From Flavobacterium sp. 1355 (GTDB taxonomy: Bacteria; Bacteroidota; Bacteroidia; Flavobacteriales; Flavobacteriaceae): a stretch of 64,000 bases of DNA. The stretch is taken from the NCBI RefSeq assembly GCF_017833415.1, contig NZ_JAFICC010000007.1:1-64000 (forward strand). The letters run 5' to 3'. The notes under the pieces were generated by a model. That model did no database searches, was not told where the DNA came from, and saw nothing but the letters and a program-made list of their open reading frames with translations. Below are positions 46,900-55,514 of the stretch, piece by piece (within the stretch, counting starts at the first letter, position 1; each line of letters opens with the position of its first letter). The position numbers were made by a program, and so were the translations under genes.

Positions 46900-47271
46900 T
46901 TATTTTAACTCAACAACAGCTCCAGCTTCTTCTAATGATTTTTTAAGACCTTCAGCCTCTTCTTTAGAAACACCTTCTTTAACGTTACTTGGAGCACCGT
47001 CAACTACATCTTTAGCTTCTTTCAAACCTAAACCTGTAAGTTCTTTTACTAATTTTACAACTGCTAATTTAGAAGCACCAGCTTCTTTTAATACAACTGT
47101 AAATTCAGTTTGTGCTTCTTCAGCAGCACCTTCTCCACCACCAGCAGCAACTACTACAGCTGCAGCAGCAGGCTCGATACCATACTCATCTTTTAATATT
47201 GTTGCTAATTCGTTAACTTCTTTAACTGTTAGGTTAACTAATTGTTCTGCGAATTGTTTCAAATCTGCCAT
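46900..47271 (-). CDS. rplL: 50S ribosomal protein bL12 (L7/L12)
   Basis: The ribosomal stalk protein, 123 aa. N-terminal dimerisation part ([17 protein letters not shown]), an Ala/Gly/Glu-rich flexible hinge (about 36-52), and the C-terminal factor-binding domain with [27 protein letters not shown]. It follows rplJ after 87 nt in the rplKAJL cluster. Confidence 0.98.
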   Translation of the reverse strand: MADLKQFAEQLVNLTVKEVNELATILKDEYGIEPAAAAVVVAAGGGEGAAEEAQTEFTVVLKEAGASKLAVVKLVKELTGLGLKEAKDVVDGAPSNVKEGVSKEEAEGLKKSLEEAGAVVELK

Positions 47272-47358
47272 TTTTTCTATCGTTTAAAATGATTTGTAAA
47301 AATTATAATTTATTTGTGTGTGCGAATTTAATAACACAAAAGACACTCGTCTTTTATA

Positions 47359-47859
47359 TTATGCTTCTTCTGACTCTTCGCCAGCGAATTTGTTTTGAAG
47401 AGCAGAAATAATTCTTTGAGCTGGTGATTGTAACAATCCAATGATTTCTCCAAGAAGTTCTTCTTTAGATTTAATAGTTGCTAATGCATCTAATTGATTG
47501 TCTCCAATATATATCTCAGAATTAATATAAGCACCTTTTAAAATTGGCTTATCAGATTTCTTACGGAAATCTTTGATAATTTTTCCAGGAGCATTAGCTA
47601 CATCAGAAATAAAGATTGATGTATTTCCTTTCAATACTGAAGGTAATTCACCATAATTATTATCAGAAGCTTCCATTGCTTTTGCAAGCAAAGTATTTTT
47701 AACAACTTCTAATTTGATACCAGCTTTAAAACAAGCTCTTCTTAAGCTTGAAGTTGTTTCTGCATTAAGTCCAGAAATATCTGCTACATAAATAATGTTT
47801 GTACCAGCTAACTGTGCAGTTAAATCTTCAATCGCGATTGATTTTTCTTCTCTAGTCAT
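47359..47859 (-). CDS. rplJ: 50S ribosomal protein uL10
   Basis: The stalk base protein that anchors bL12 dimers, 166 aa. It begins MTREEKSIAIEDL and keeps the L10 core (FISDVANAPGKIIKDFRKKSDKPILKGAYI in parts); the C-terminal helix (LQSPAQRIISALQNKFAG) is where bL12 binds. It lies 22 nt after rplA. In other bacteria L10-L12 binds the leader of its own mRNA; no such leader was identified here. Confidence 0.98.
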   Translation of the reverse strand: MTREEKSIAIEDLTAQLAGTNIIYVADISGLNAETTSSLRRACFKAGIKLEVVKNTLLAKAMEASDNNYGELPSVLKGNTSIFISDVANAPGKIIKDFRKKSDKPILKGAYINSEIYIGDNQLDALATIKSKEELLGEIIGLLQSPAQRIISALQNKFAGEESEEA

Positions 47860-47881
47860 ACTAAAAATTATTAACTACCAA

Positions 47882-48571
47882 TTATACTGCTTTTGGGTCT
47901 AATGCAATAGCAGGACTCATAGTGCTTGTAAGGTGAATACCTTTGATGTATGTACCTTTAGCAGCAGTTGGTTTAAGTTTTATTAATGTTTGAATAATTT
48001 CGTGTGCGTTGTCAACAATTTGTTCAGCTCCAAAAGAAACTTTACCAATCCCTGCATGAACGATACCAGTTTTATCAACTTTAAAGTCAATTTTACCAGC
48101 TTTAACCTCTTGAACAGCTTTTGCAACATCCATAGTTACAGTACCTGTTTTAGGGTTTGGCATTAAACCTCTAGGTCCTAAAATACGACCTAATGGACCT
48201 AATTTACCCATAACAGCCGGCATAGTGATGATAACATCAACATCTGTCCAACCATCTTTAATTTTTTGTAAGTAATCGTCAAGACCAACATAATCAGCCC
48301 CAGCTTCTTTAGCTTCCGCTTCTTTATCTGGAGTAACCAATGCTAATACTTTAACGTCTTTTCCTGTTCCGTGAGGTAATGTAACCACACCTCTAACCAT
48401 TTGATTCGCTTTTCTTGGATCTACACCCAAACGAACTGCGATATCAACAGACTCATCAAATTTTGCAGAAGCAACAACTTTCAATAATGCCGCAGCATCT
48501 TTTAGAGAGTATAATTTGTTCTTTTCAATTTTTGAAGCAGCCTCTTTTTGCTTTTTTGTTAATTTTGCCAT
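47882..48571 (-). CDS. rplA: 50S ribosomal protein uL1
   Basis: A large-subunit protein of the L1 stalk, 229 aa, with the signature [19 protein letters not shown] near residue 125 and the N-terminal [18 protein letters not shown]. It lies 13 nt after rplK. In E. coli L1 represses the rplKA mRNA; regulation here cannot be read from the sequence. Confidence 0.98.
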   Translation of the reverse strand: MAKLTKKQKEAASKIEKNKLYSLKDAAALLKVVASAKFDESVDIAVRLGVDPRKANQMVRGVVTLPHGTGKDVKVLALVTPDKEAEAKEAGADYVGLDDYLQKIKDGWTDVDVIITMPAVMGKLGPLGRILGPRGLMPNPKTGTVTMDVAKAVQEVKAGKIDFKVDKTGIVHAGIGKVSFGAEQIVDNAHEIIQTLIKLKPTAAKGTYIKGIHLTSTMSPAIALDPKAV

Positions 48572-48584
48572 GTCTTTTTCTTAA

Positions 48585-49022
48585 TTAAAAAGGAGCATCT
48601 CCTGATACAGTTATACCCATAGATCTAGCTGTTCCAGCAACCATACTCATTGCTTTTTCTACTGTAAAAGCATTTAAGTCAGGCATTTTGTCTTCAGCAA
48701 TAGCTCTAATTTGTTCCCAAGTAACACTAGCTACTTTTTTACGATTAGGCTCACCAGAACCAGATTTTAGCTTTGCAGCTTCCATTAACTGAACTGCTGC
48801 TGGAGGAGTCTTAACAACAAAATCAAATGATTTGTCTTTGTACACAGTGATTTGCACTGGACAAATTTTGCCAGGTTTATCCTGAGTTCTAGCATTAAAT
48901 TGCTTACAGAACTCCATGATATTAACCCCAGCAGCTCCTAAAGCAGGTCCAACCGGTGGCGACGGATTCGCAGCACCTCCCTTAACTTGTAGTTTAACTA
49001 CCTTACTAATTTCTTTAGCCAT
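48585..49022 (-). CDS. rplK: 50S ribosomal protein uL11
   Basis: A GTPase-centre protein, 145 aa. The start is set at the ATG giving [16 protein letters not shown], the normal N terminus; nine more in-frame codons upstream are not family-like. The [21 protein letters not shown] motif and the C-terminal SMGITV are intact. First gene of rplKAJL, 67 nt after nusG. Confidence 0.98.
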   Translation of the reverse strand: MAKEISKVVKLQVKGGAANPSPPVGPALGAAGVNIMEFCKQFNARTQDKPGKICPVQITVYKDKSFDFVVKTPPAAVQLMEAAKLKSGSGEPNRKKVASVTWEQIRAIAEDKMPDLNAFTVEKAMSMVAGTARSMGITVSGDAPF

Positions 49023-49089
49023 TTTTAAAAAATTTAACACTGCAATCAATGGAAGCGATTACAATGGATATTATATATGTAACAAAAAA

Positions 49090-49641
49090 TTATACTTTTT
49101 CAACTTGCATAAAACTTAATTCCAATGGTGTTTTTCTTCCGAAAATCTTAACCATAACTTCTAGTTTACGCTTTTCTTCATTGATTTTTTCAACCGTACC
49201 ATTAAATCCATTAAATGGTCCATCAATTACCTTAACAGTCTCACCCAGGTTAAACGGAATTGCACGAGTATCAGTATTTACAGCCAGTTCATCTACTTTT
49301 CCTAGCATGCGATTTACCTCAGAAATTCTCAATGGAACAGGTTCTCCTCCTTTGATTTCTCCTAAAAAACCAATTACACTTGTAATAGATTTAATAATAT
49401 GAGGTATCTCACCAACTAAGTTAGCTTCGATCATAACATATCCAGGGAAATAAACCTTATCCTTAGACATTTTTTTCCCTTCTTTTACAGTAACTACTTT
49501 TTCTGTAGGCACTAGAACTTGGGAAACATAATCACCCATACCTAATCTGGCAATCTCAGTTTCGATGTAAGCTTTGACTTTATTTTCTTGTCCGCTTACA
49601 GCTCTAACTACATACCATTTTTTCACATTATTATCTGCCAT
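49090..49641 (-). CDS. nusG: Transcription termination/antitermination protein NusG
   Basis: An RNA polymerase elongation factor linking transcription with translation or Rho, 183 aa. NGN domain with KKWYVVRAVSGQENKV and KVYFPGYVMIEA; C-terminal KOW domain with VKVIDGPFNGFNGTVEKI. ATG at 49641 is preferred over an in-frame GTG one codon earlier. It lies 10 nt after secE. Confidence 0.98.
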   Translation of the reverse strand: MADNNVKKWYVVRAVSGQENKVKAYIETEIARLGMGDYVSQVLVPTEKVVTVKEGKKMSKDKVYFPGYVMIEANLVGEIPHIIKSITSVIGFLGEIKGGEPVPLRISEVNRMLGKVDELAVNTDTRAIPFNLGETVKVIDGPFNGFNGTVEKINEEKRKLEVMVKIFGRKTPLELSFMQVEKV

Positions 49642-49651
49642 CACAAAAAAA

Positions 49652-49849
49652 TTATCCTTTTAACCAGTTAAAAAATCCAGCTAAAGCTTTTGCAAAAAAT
49701 TCATCTACTCCCCATGTAGCCAAAGCAAATAGAACTGAAAATACAGCCACAACAATTGTCAATTTCTGAACTTCAGCCCAAGCTGGCCAAGTAACATTTG
49801 ACTTTAACTCTTCGAAAGCCTCTGATAAATAATTAGTAACTTTTGTCAT
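49652..49849 (-). CDS. secE: Preprotein translocase subunit SecE
   Basis: A small single-span subunit of the SecYEG channel, 65 aa. The conserved EELKSNVTWPAWAEVQKLT amphipathic part is followed by one membrane helix (VVAVFSVLFALATWGV). It lies between the Trp tRNA and nusG, in the usual order. Confidence 0.97.
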   Translation of the reverse strand: MTKVTNYLSEAFEELKSNVTWPAWAEVQKLTIVVAVFSVLFALATWGVDEFFAKALAGFFNWLKG

Positions 49850-49867
49850 TTGATAAATTTTTTATTG

Positions 49868-49938
49868 CACGGGCGGAGGGATTCGAACCCCCATCAACGG
49901 TTTTGGAGACCGCTATTCTACCCTTGAACTACGCCCGT
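49868..49938 (-). tRNA. tRNA-Trp (CCA)
   Basis: A cloverleaf on the minus strand, 71 nt, acceptor ACGGGCG/CGCCCGT, anticodon loop CTCCAAA, T-arm GGGGGTTCGAATCCC. CCA is not encoded. It lies between tuf and secE, the common place for tRNA-Trp in bacteria. Confidence 0.96.
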
Positions 49939-49942
49939 AATT

Positions 49943-49984
49943 AAAAGCCAGTGATTTCAGTTAAGAAAATCAACTGGCTTTTTA
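49943..49984 (-). terminator. tuf: Hairpin downstream of tuf
   Basis: AAAAGCCAGT(T)GATT / AATC-ACTGGCTTTTT-type stem just after the tuf stop on the minus strand and before tRNA-Trp. It probably terminates part of the tuf transcripts. Confidence 0.7.
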
Positions 49985-49999
49985 TAGTTTTTTATAGGA

Positions 50000-51187
50000 T
50001 TATCCTATGATTTCAGTCACCTGACCTGCTCCTACTGTTCTACCACCTTCACGGATAGCAAAACGTAAACCTACGCTCATTGCGATTGGGCTTAATAAAG
50101 CAACATTGATAGTCAAGTTATCTCCTGGCATTACCATCTCTACTCCTTCTGGTAAAGTAATAACTCCTGTTACGTCAGTTGTACGTACGTAGAACTGTGG
50201 ACGGTAGTTATTGTGGAATGGAGTATGACGTCCACCTTCTTCTTTTTTCAAGATATAAACCTCAGCTTTGAAAGTAGCGTGTGGTTTTACTGATCCTGGC
50301 TTAATGATAACCATTCCTCTTTTGATAGATTCTTTATCAATACCTCTTAACAATAAACCTACGTTATCTCCAGCTTCACCTCTATCAAGGATTTTACGGA
50401 ACATCTCAACTCCTGTAATAGTAGAAGTTAATTTATCAGCTCCCATACCAATGATTTCAACTGGATCTCCTGTATTAGCAATACCTGTTTCGATACGACC
50501 TGTAGCAACAGTTCCACGACCAGTAATTGTAAATACATCTTCAACCGGCATCAAGAATGGTTTAGCTACGTCACGCACTGGCTCTTCGATCCAAGCATCA
50601 ACAGCTGCCATTAATTCAATGATTTTTGGTACCCAAGCAGGATCATTATTCAATCCTCCTAAAGCAGAACCTTGAACAACCGGACCATTATCTCCATCAT
50701 ATTCGTAGAAAGATAATAAATCTCTAATTTCCATTTCAACAAGCTCTAACAATTCAGCATCATCAACCATATCCACTTTGTTCATAAAAACAACGATTCT
50801 TGGAATACCAACCTGACGACCTAAAAGGATGTGCTCACGAGTTTGTGGCATTGGACCATCTGTAGCAGCAACTACTAAGATAGCTCCATCCATTTGAGCA
50901 GCACCAGTAACCATGTTCTTTACGTAATCCGCGTGACCTGGACAGTCAACGTGAGCGTAGTGACGGTTAGCTGTTTCATACTCTACGTGTGATGTATTAA
51001 TAGTAATACCTCTTTCTTTCTCCTCTGGAGCGTTATCGATTTGATCAAACGATTTTGCTTGACAGTAACCAGCATCAGACAATACTTTTGTAATTGCTGC
51101 AGTTAATGTAGTTTTTCCGTGATCCACGTGTCCAATTGTACCTATGTTTAAGTGCGGTTTGGAACGATTAAAATTCTCCTTTGCCAT
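50000..51187 (-). CDS. tuf: Translation elongation factor Tu
   Basis: The GTPase that brings aminoacyl-tRNA to the ribosome, 395 aa. G1 [10 protein letters not shown] (18-27), G3 [13 protein letters not shown]4 NKVDMVD, and the full three-domain length. It starts 55 nt after the tRNA-Thr(GGT) gene and is probably read from the promoter at 51650 together with the tRNAs. Identification certain. Confidence 0.99.
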   Translation of the reverse strand: MAKENFNRSKPHLNIGTIGHVDHGKTTLTAAITKVLSDAGYCQAKSFDQIDNAPEEKERGITINTSHVEYETANRHYAHVDCPGHADYVKNMVTGAAQMDGAILVVAATDGPMPQTREHILLGRQVGIPRIVVFMNKVDMVDDAELLELVEMEIRDLLSFYEYDGDNGPVVQGSALGGLNNDPAWVPKIIELMAAVDAWIEEPVRDVAKPFLMPVEDVFTITGRGTVATGRIETGIANTGDPVEIIGMGADKLTSTITGVEMFRKILDRGEAGDNVGLLLRGIDKESIKRGMVIIKPGSVKPHATFKAEVYILKKEEGGRHTPFHNNYRPQFYVRTTDVTGVITLPEGVEMVMPGDNLTINVALLSPIAMSVGLRFAIREGGRTVGAGQVTEIIG

Positions 51188-51242
51188 TTTACTTAATTTT
51201 TAATCTTAGTTATATATTAATTTTCAATTTCCTACTTACTTG

Positions 51243-51314
51243 AGCCAACTACGGGAATTGAACCCGTGACCTCTTCCTTACCAAGGAAGCACTCTACCCC
51301 TGAGCTAAGTCGGC
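51243..51314 (-). tRNA. tRNA-Thr (GGT)
   Basis: 72 nt on the minus strand; acceptor GCCGACT / AGTTGGC, anticodon stem CTTCC/GGAAG with loop TTGGTAA, T-arm ACGGGTTCAATTCCCGT. CCA not encoded. Directly upstream of tuf, as E. coli thrT is upstream of tufB. Confidence 0.96.
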
Positions 51315-51404
51315 AGAGAGTTCTGATTTTAGATTCTTGAATTTAGATTCAGATTTTACAAATCCAAAACCTACAATCCGAAATCTTAACTTCTTTTTTT
51401 TTTG

Positions 51405-51485
51405 TGGGGAGAGCAGGATTCGAACCTGCGAAGTTCACACAGCAGATTTACAGTCTGCCCTCGTTGGCCGCTTGAGTATCTCCCC
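51405..51485 (-). tRNA. tRNA-Tyr (GTA)
   Basis: 81 nt with a long variable arm, as expected for tRNA-Tyr. Acceptor GGGGAGA/TCTCCCC, anticodon loop CTGTAAA, T-arm GCAGGTTCGAATCCTGC. CCA not encoded. Confidence 0.96.
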
Positions 51486-51538
51486 TTTTTTTATCAATAA
51501 TTGCATGAACAATTTCAAATCGTATTTGAAATATTTAG

Positions 51539-51612
51539 AGCCGGCGGAGGGACTCGAACCCACGACCTGCTGATTACAAATCAGCTGCTCTAGCCAACTG
51601 AGCTACGCTGGC
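51539..51612 (-). tRNA. tRNA-Thr (TGT)
   Basis: 74 nt on the minus strand, anticodon stem CTGAT/ATCAG with loop TTGTA core, T-arm CGTGGGTTCGAGTCCC. The acceptor stem reads GCCAGCG against CGCCGGC, leaving an A-C mismatch at position 4:69. First tRNA of the tuf operon. It may still work, but the mismatch is unusual. Confidence 0.93.
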
Positions 51613-51619
51613 AATATCA

Positions 51620-51647
51620 ATAAAAAAGTCCGCTATTTCTAACGGAC
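51620..51647 (-). terminator. Terminator between raiA and the tRNA-tuf operon
   Basis: GTCCGTTA-GAAA-TAGCGGAC: an 8-bp stem with a GNRA tetraloop, followed by six T on the minus strand. It lies about 57 nt after the raiA stop and immediately after the promoter at 51650. Confidence 0.85.
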
Positions 51648-51649
51648 TG

Positions 51650-51678
51650 CAAATGTAGCTATTTTATCTTTGTATCAA
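51650..51678 (-). promoter_or_regulatory. Promoter of the tRNA-tuf operon
   Basis: On the minus strand TTG (51676-51678), an 18-nt spacer and TACATTTG (51650-51657) match the flavobacterial consensus. The first tRNA starts 38 nt downstream, so the leader is very short and contains the terminator hairpin. Confidence 0.75.
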
Positions 51679-51703
51679 AACATTTTTTGAAAAAAATTTT
51701 CAA

Positions 51704-52006
51704 TTATATGTGTGCTCTTATTTTTTCTTTCCTTTTTACCAGCAAACGTTCTAAAGATTCTGCCGAAAGCTCTACTGCCTCCTCGAATGTTTTGCATTGT
51801 TTTTTAACCAAAAATTCATCCCCAGGAACATTAATCTTAATCTCTACCGCCTTATTCTCCTTATCACTTGTTCTTTCAACTTTTAAAAAAACATCTGCCG
51901 ATACAACACGATCGTAGTACTTTTCTAATTTATCCATTCTTTCCTGAATAAAGTCTACCAACTTTCTGTCAACAGTGAAGTTAACCGCATGAACATCTAC
52001 CTTCAT
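51704..52006 (-). CDS. raiA: Ribosome hibernation/translation inhibitor (short HPF, RaiA family)
   Basis: A 100-aa ribosome-binding factor that inactivates ribosomes in stationary phase. ATG at 52006 gives MKVDVHAVNFTVDRKLVDFI, the family N terminus; the 20 extra in-frame codons upstream belong to the intergenic region. The YYDRVVSADVFLKVERTSD and AVEIKINVPG strands and the terminal Lys/Arg-rich helix are present. No long C-terminal dimerisation domain, so it is the short type. It follows xerC with a 34-nt gap. Confidence 0.94.
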   Translation of the reverse strand: MKVDVHAVNFTVDRKLVDFIQERMDKLEKYYDRVVSADVFLKVERTSDKENKAVEIKINVPGDEFLVKKQCKTFEEAVELSAESLERLLVKRKEKIRAHI

Positions 52007-52040
52007 AATATAAATTTTAGGGTTTAACATTTCAGAACTA

Positions 52041-52934
52041 TTATTTATTCCGTGGATGCGCATCACTATACACTTTTTTAAGCTCTGCTAAACTATTATG
52101 AGTATAAACTTGCGTAGATGCCAAACTAGAATGTCCTAATAACTCTTTAACTGAATTTAAATCTGCTCCGTTATTTAATAAGTGAGTCGCAAAAGTATGT
52201 CGAAGGACATGAGGACTTTTTTTTACCTTTTCAGAGACCCTACTAAAGTATGAATTAATTAATCGATACACAAAAGATTCGCTCAATTTTAACCCTTTTT
52301 TTGAAATAAAAAAATATTCCCCATCAACTATATTATCAACAATCGCCCTTTCATTTAAATAAGAATTAAATTGCCTCAGCAGTACCGGCAAAACAGGAAT
52401 AATTCGTTCTTTATTTCTTTTCCCTAAAACCTTAATTACATTTGAAGACAGATCAACATTATTAATTTTCAGATTTATCAATTCTGCTCTTCGTATCCCG
52501 GTAGCATAAAACATTTCAACAATTAACTTATCTCTTATTTCCTCAAAACCAACCGGATCACTTACTTCTTCCATTAATTCCGTCAGTTCTTTTTCAGAAA
52601 ATGGAATCTGAACTATTTTTGGCGTTTTTAAAGCCTTATGTTTCAGCATTGGATTCAACTCAATTTGTTTTGTTTTTAACAGAAATTTATAATAAGCCTT
52701 CAATGAAGCCATTTTTCTATTGACAGAAACATTAGAAATATTCTGATCCACCAAAGAAACAATCCAACTTCTAATTTGACTATAATTTACCTGTTCGATA
52801 TTTTCCTGTTCAAAACGAGACTTATTAAATAATTCAAAAAAAACAATATCATTCAAATAAGCAGTGACGGTATGTGGAGAATATTTTTTCTCCAACAAAA
52901 GATAATCACTAAACGCTTCTTTATTTGTCTTCAT
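52041..52934 (-). CDS. xerC: Tyrosine recombinase XerC
   Basis: A site-specific recombinase for chromosome dimer resolution, 297 aa. N-terminal SAM-like core-binding domain (about 1-90; KKYSPHTVTAYLND), catalytic domain with R in ATGIRRAEL, K in GKRNKERIIP, H-x-x-R in HVLRHTFATHLL, H in LLGHSSLAS and nucleophile Y in STQVYTH. No phage or element genes accompany it, and it sits between rpsU and raiA as in related genomes, so it is the housekeeping enzyme. Confidence 0.94.
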   Translation of the reverse strand: MKTNKEAFSDYLLLEKKYSPHTVTAYLNDIVFFELFNKSRFEQENIEQVNYSQIRSWIVSLVDQNISNVSVNRKMASLKAYYKFLLKTKQIELNPMLKHKALKTPKIVQIPFSEKELTELMEEVSDPVGFEEIRDKLIVEMFYATGIRRAELINLKINNVDLSSNVIKVLGKRNKERIIPVLPVLLRQFNSYLNERAIVDNIVDGEYFFISKKGLKLSESFVYRLINSYFSRVSEKVKKSPHVLRHTFATHLLNNGADLNSVKELLGHSSLASTQVYTHNSLAELKKVYSDAHPRNK

Positions 52935-53022
52935 ATTAAGTTTACATTATACAATATCTCATCTCCTATTTAACCTGTACCTAAAAATAATTTAATCTAT
53001 ACAAAACTTCAGAATTATGCAT

Positions 53023-53069
53023 AAAAAAACCGTTAGCATCAAAGTTATAATTTTTTGATGACTAACGGT
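53023..53069 (-). terminator. rpsU: Terminator of rpsU
   Basis: CCGTTAG-CATCAAA / TTTGATG-ACTAACGG stem around an about 10-base loop, 23 nt after the rpsU stop codon, with a T-run on the minus strand. It separates rpsU from xerC. Confidence 0.85.
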
Positions 53070-53091
53070 AATTATTTAGTAAAGCTAAATA

Positions 53092-53286
53092 CTAACTTTC
53101 TAAACTATCTCTCAAGTTTTGAATGTAAGCAGCTTTTTGAATTTGAGCTCTTTTGACAACAGAAGGCTTAATAAAAGCAGTACGTGCTCTTAGTTGACGA
53201 ACAGTTCCTGTTTTATCAAATTTTCTTTTATAGCGCTTTAATGCTCTATCGATATTTTCTCCGTCTTTAATTGGTATAATTAACAT
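53092..53286 (-). CDS. rpsU: 30S ribosomal protein bS21
   Basis: A small-subunit protein, 64 aa, beginning MLIIPIKDGENIDRALKRYKRKF with a basic second half (LRARTAFIKPSVVKRAQIQKA). In Bacteroidota ribosomes bS21, bS18 and bS6 hide the anti-Shine-Dalgarno end of 16S rRNA, and rpsU itself keeps a strong Shine-Dalgarno sequence, which has been proposed as a feedback switch. That sequence is present here (53295-53302). Confidence 0.97.
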   Translation of the reverse strand: MLIIPIKDGENIDRALKRYKRKFDKTGTVRQLRARTAFIKPSVVKRAQIQKAAYIQNLRDSLES

Positions 53287-53294
53287 AATATAGA

Positions 53295-53302
53295 CACCTC
53301 CT
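53295..53302 (-). promoter_or_regulatory. rpsU: Strong Shine-Dalgarno sequence of rpsU
   Basis: AGGAGGTG on the minus strand, 8 nt before the ATG and fully complementary to the anti-Shine-Dalgarno core CACCTCCT. I noticed no comparable site before the other genes whose starts I examined. Confidence 0.9.
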
Positions 53303-53315
53303 CTCGTTAAGGGTG

Positions 53316-53323
53316 CAAAAGTA
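53316..53323 (-). promoter_or_regulatory. rpsU: -7 box TACTTTTG of rpsU
   Basis: TACTTTTG followed by CACCC on the minus strand, 29 nt before the ATG. The same 13 bases form the promoter at 1-13. A -33 TTG at standard spacing is not clear. Confidence 0.6.
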
Positions 53324-53453
53324 AATATTATTTTTGAATATGACGATGAATTTTTGGATTATTTTTTTTTTAGAACCATAGAATATAGAAAAAGAGAATA
53401 GATTTTAACTTAATCATTTAGATAACACTTAATTAAGCTTTATTCCTTATTCT

Positions 53454-54596
53454 TTATTCTTTCATTAAATTTCTGGAAATAACTAGTTTTTGAATTTCTG
53501 TTGTTCCTTCCCCAATGGTACATAATTTTGAATCACGGTAAAATTTCTCAACAGGAAAATCTTTTGTATAACCGTAACCTCCATGAATCTGAACAGCTTC
53601 ATTGGCTACTTTAACACAAACCTCAGATGCATACATTTTTGCCATTGCACCGCTTGTGGTAACTGGCTTATGCTGCTCTTTTAAATAAGCTGCTTTATGC
53701 AATAATAATTCTGAAGCTTCTATTTCAGTTGCCATATCTGCTAACTTAAATGATATCGCCTGAAAACTACCAATTGGCTGACCAAATTGATGTCTTTCTT
53801 TTGAATATTTCAATGCGGCTTCATAAGCTCCTTTTGAAATTCCCAGCGATAAAGCACCGATAGAAATTCTTCCTCCATCTAGTATTTTCATTGCTTGCAC
53901 AAAACCTTGTCCAACTTCTCCTAATCTATTTGCATCAGGAACGCGACAATTATCAAAAACTAACTCTGCAGTTTCGCTGGCGCGCATTCCCAATTTATTT
54001 TCTTTTTTTCCTGATGTAAATCCCGGCATTCCTTTTTCAAACACAAATGTGGTCATCCCTTTTGAATCTCCTTTTTCTCCGGTTCGAACTATTACTACAG
54101 CAATATCACCAGAAATGGCATGTGTTATAAAGTTTTTTGCACCATTTACAACCCAGGAATCACCATCCTTAACAGCCGTAGTATTCATTCCACCCGCATC
54201 AGAACCCGTATTATGCTCCGTTAAACCCCAAGCACCAATGTATTCAGCACTTGCCAATTTTGGAAGCCATTTTCTTTTTTGCTCTTCATTTCCAAAAGTT
54301 AAAATATGGTTAGTACATAATGAATTATGAGCCGCAACTGATAGTCCAATTGAAGGGTCAACTTTTGAGATTTCTTCTACAACAGTAATATATTCATGGT
54401 ATCCCAAACCACTTCCCCCGTATTCTTCCGGTACTAAGACACCCATAAACCCCATTTCCCCTAATTTTTTAAACAAGGGCACTGGGAAAGTCTGGGCTTC
54501 ATCCCACTCCATTATGTTTGGTCGGATATTTTTTTCTGCAAATTCTTTAATCGATTGTGCAATCATCGATTGTGTTTCGTTATAATCAAAATTCAT
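53454..54596 (-). CDS. Acyl-CoA dehydrogenase (short/branched chain type)
   Basis: An FAD enzyme oxidising acyl-CoA to enoyl-CoA, 380 aa. N-terminal helical domain, middle barrel with WGLTEHNTGSDAGG (FAD/substrate binding), and C-terminal helical domain with the catalytic glutamate in CTIGEGTTEIQ near residue 365 and QIHGGYGYTKDFPVEK. The pattern fits butyryl-CoA or short/branched-chain dehydrogenases. The upstream HhH gene ends 15 nt before, so both may share an mRNA. Chain-length preference cannot be read. Confidence 0.95.
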   Translation of the reverse strand: MNFDYNETQSMIAQSIKEFAEKNIRPNIMEWDEAQTFPVPLFKKLGEMGFMGVLVPEEYGGSGLGYHEYITVVEEISKVDPSIGLSVAAHNSLCTNHILTFGNEEQKRKWLPKLASAEYIGAWGLTEHNTGSDAGGMNTTAVKDGDSWVVNGAKNFITHAISGDIAVVIVRTGEKGDSKGMTTFVFEKGMPGFTSGKKENKLGMRASETAELVFDNCRVPDANRLGEVGQGFVQAMKILDGGRISIGALSLGISKGAYEAALKYSKERHQFGQPIGSFQAISFKLADMATEIEASELLLHKAAYLKEQHKPVTTSGAMAKMYASEVCVKVANEAVQIHGGYGYTKDFPVEKFYRDSKLCTIGEGTTEIQKLVISRNLMKE

Positions 54597-54611
54597 TGTA
54601 GTCGGTTATTT

Positions 54612-55514
54612 TTAGAACTCCAAATATAAACTAATTATTTTTGCTTTTTCAACAGGAAAACCTTTAATTTTTGCTAAATCCTCAATATTTTTAAAATCTC
54701 CATTCATACTTCGATAAGTAATGATTTGTTTTGCTAATGTGTATTTAAAATAAGGAAATTGAGCTAATTCTTTTAGTGAGATATCATTTATTGCAATTTT
54801 TTTAAAGTTTGGCAGCGTATAAATCTTAAAATGATTATTCAGTTCAAATAAGACTTCTGGCGAAAGTCCCCAAACTTCATTTAGCTGATCCATTGACACA
54901 AAACCTCCCAGAATTTCTTTTTGCCTCAATATGCGCAATGATATAGCTTCACCAACACCATAAATTTTAACCAGATCTTCCTGTGTTGCCTGATTTATAT
55001 CTATCAGTACCGGTTTATCTTTTTTGGTAAATGTCTTTTCAGGGTATTTTTTATATTCTCTGCTACTATTATTATCTGCAAATTCTTTTTTATTCTTAAT
55101 CCAGTCAGGAAATTTAAAAAGAGGGGAAATAACTTTTAATAATGAATCTGAAATTTTTGTAACCTGCTGGAATTCTTCTGGAGAGTTTACATATTTATTT
55201 TCTTTTCTAAAAGCCATTAATCTGTCTATTTCCTCTATTGACATTCCTAATTTATATCCTTTATAATCTGTGATAAAATTGGGATTGAATAAATAGACTT
55301 GTGGTTTGTTTTTATATTTTGCTTTTTTTAAAGAATTAATTTCAGTTTGCAGGGCAAGCCATTCTTGTTTTTCCGGGGAAAATTTGTCAGGAGAAGAAAA
55401 ATTTACATAGTAATAAAGGATTTGGAGTATTATAATCAGGCCAAAAAGGAAAATGATTCCCTTACGCTGATGATTTGTAAACTTAAAATAGGATGTTATT
55501 GTTTTGAAGGTCAT
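54612..55514 (-). CDS. Membrane-anchored helix-hairpin-helix protein (ComEA-like)
   Basis: A 300-aa protein with one N-terminal membrane helix (about 18-37; GIIFLFGLIIILQILYYYV) and a chain of helix-hairpin-helix units: about 80-130 (GYKLGMSIEEIDRLMAFR), about 172-215 (DINQATQEDLVKIYGVGEAISLRIL in parts) and about 245-298 (DISLKELAQFPYFKYTLAKQII; IKGFPVEKAKIISLYLEF). Such repeats bind DNA in ComEA and similar proteins, so a role in DNA uptake or at the envelope is possible but unproven. It is divergent from the permease gene. Confidence 0.85.
   Translation of the reverse strand: MTFKTITSYFKFTNHQRKGIIFLFGLIIILQILYYYVNFSSPDKFSPEKQEWLALQTEINSLKKAKYKNKPQVYLFNPNFITDYKGYKLGMSIEEIDRLMAFRKENKYVNSPEEFQQVTKISDSLLKVISPLFKFPDWIKNKKEFADNNSSREYKKYPEKTFTKKDKPVLIDINQATQEDLVKIYGVGEAISLRILRQKEILGGFVSMDQLNEVWGLSPEVLFELNNHFKIYTLPNFKKIAINDISLKELAQFPYFKYTLAKQIITYRSMNGDFKNIEDLAKIKGFPVEKAKIISLYLEF

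Noticed and set aside
46892..47287. 131-aa frame antisense to rplL
   Set aside because: A shadow of the Ala-rich rplL sequence on the other strand.
52041..52934. Mobile element marked by a tyrosine integrase and nearby tRNA genes
   Set aside because: The recombinase is XerC-like, sits in a conserved housekeeping order, and no attachment-site duplication or cargo genes are visible next to the tRNAs.
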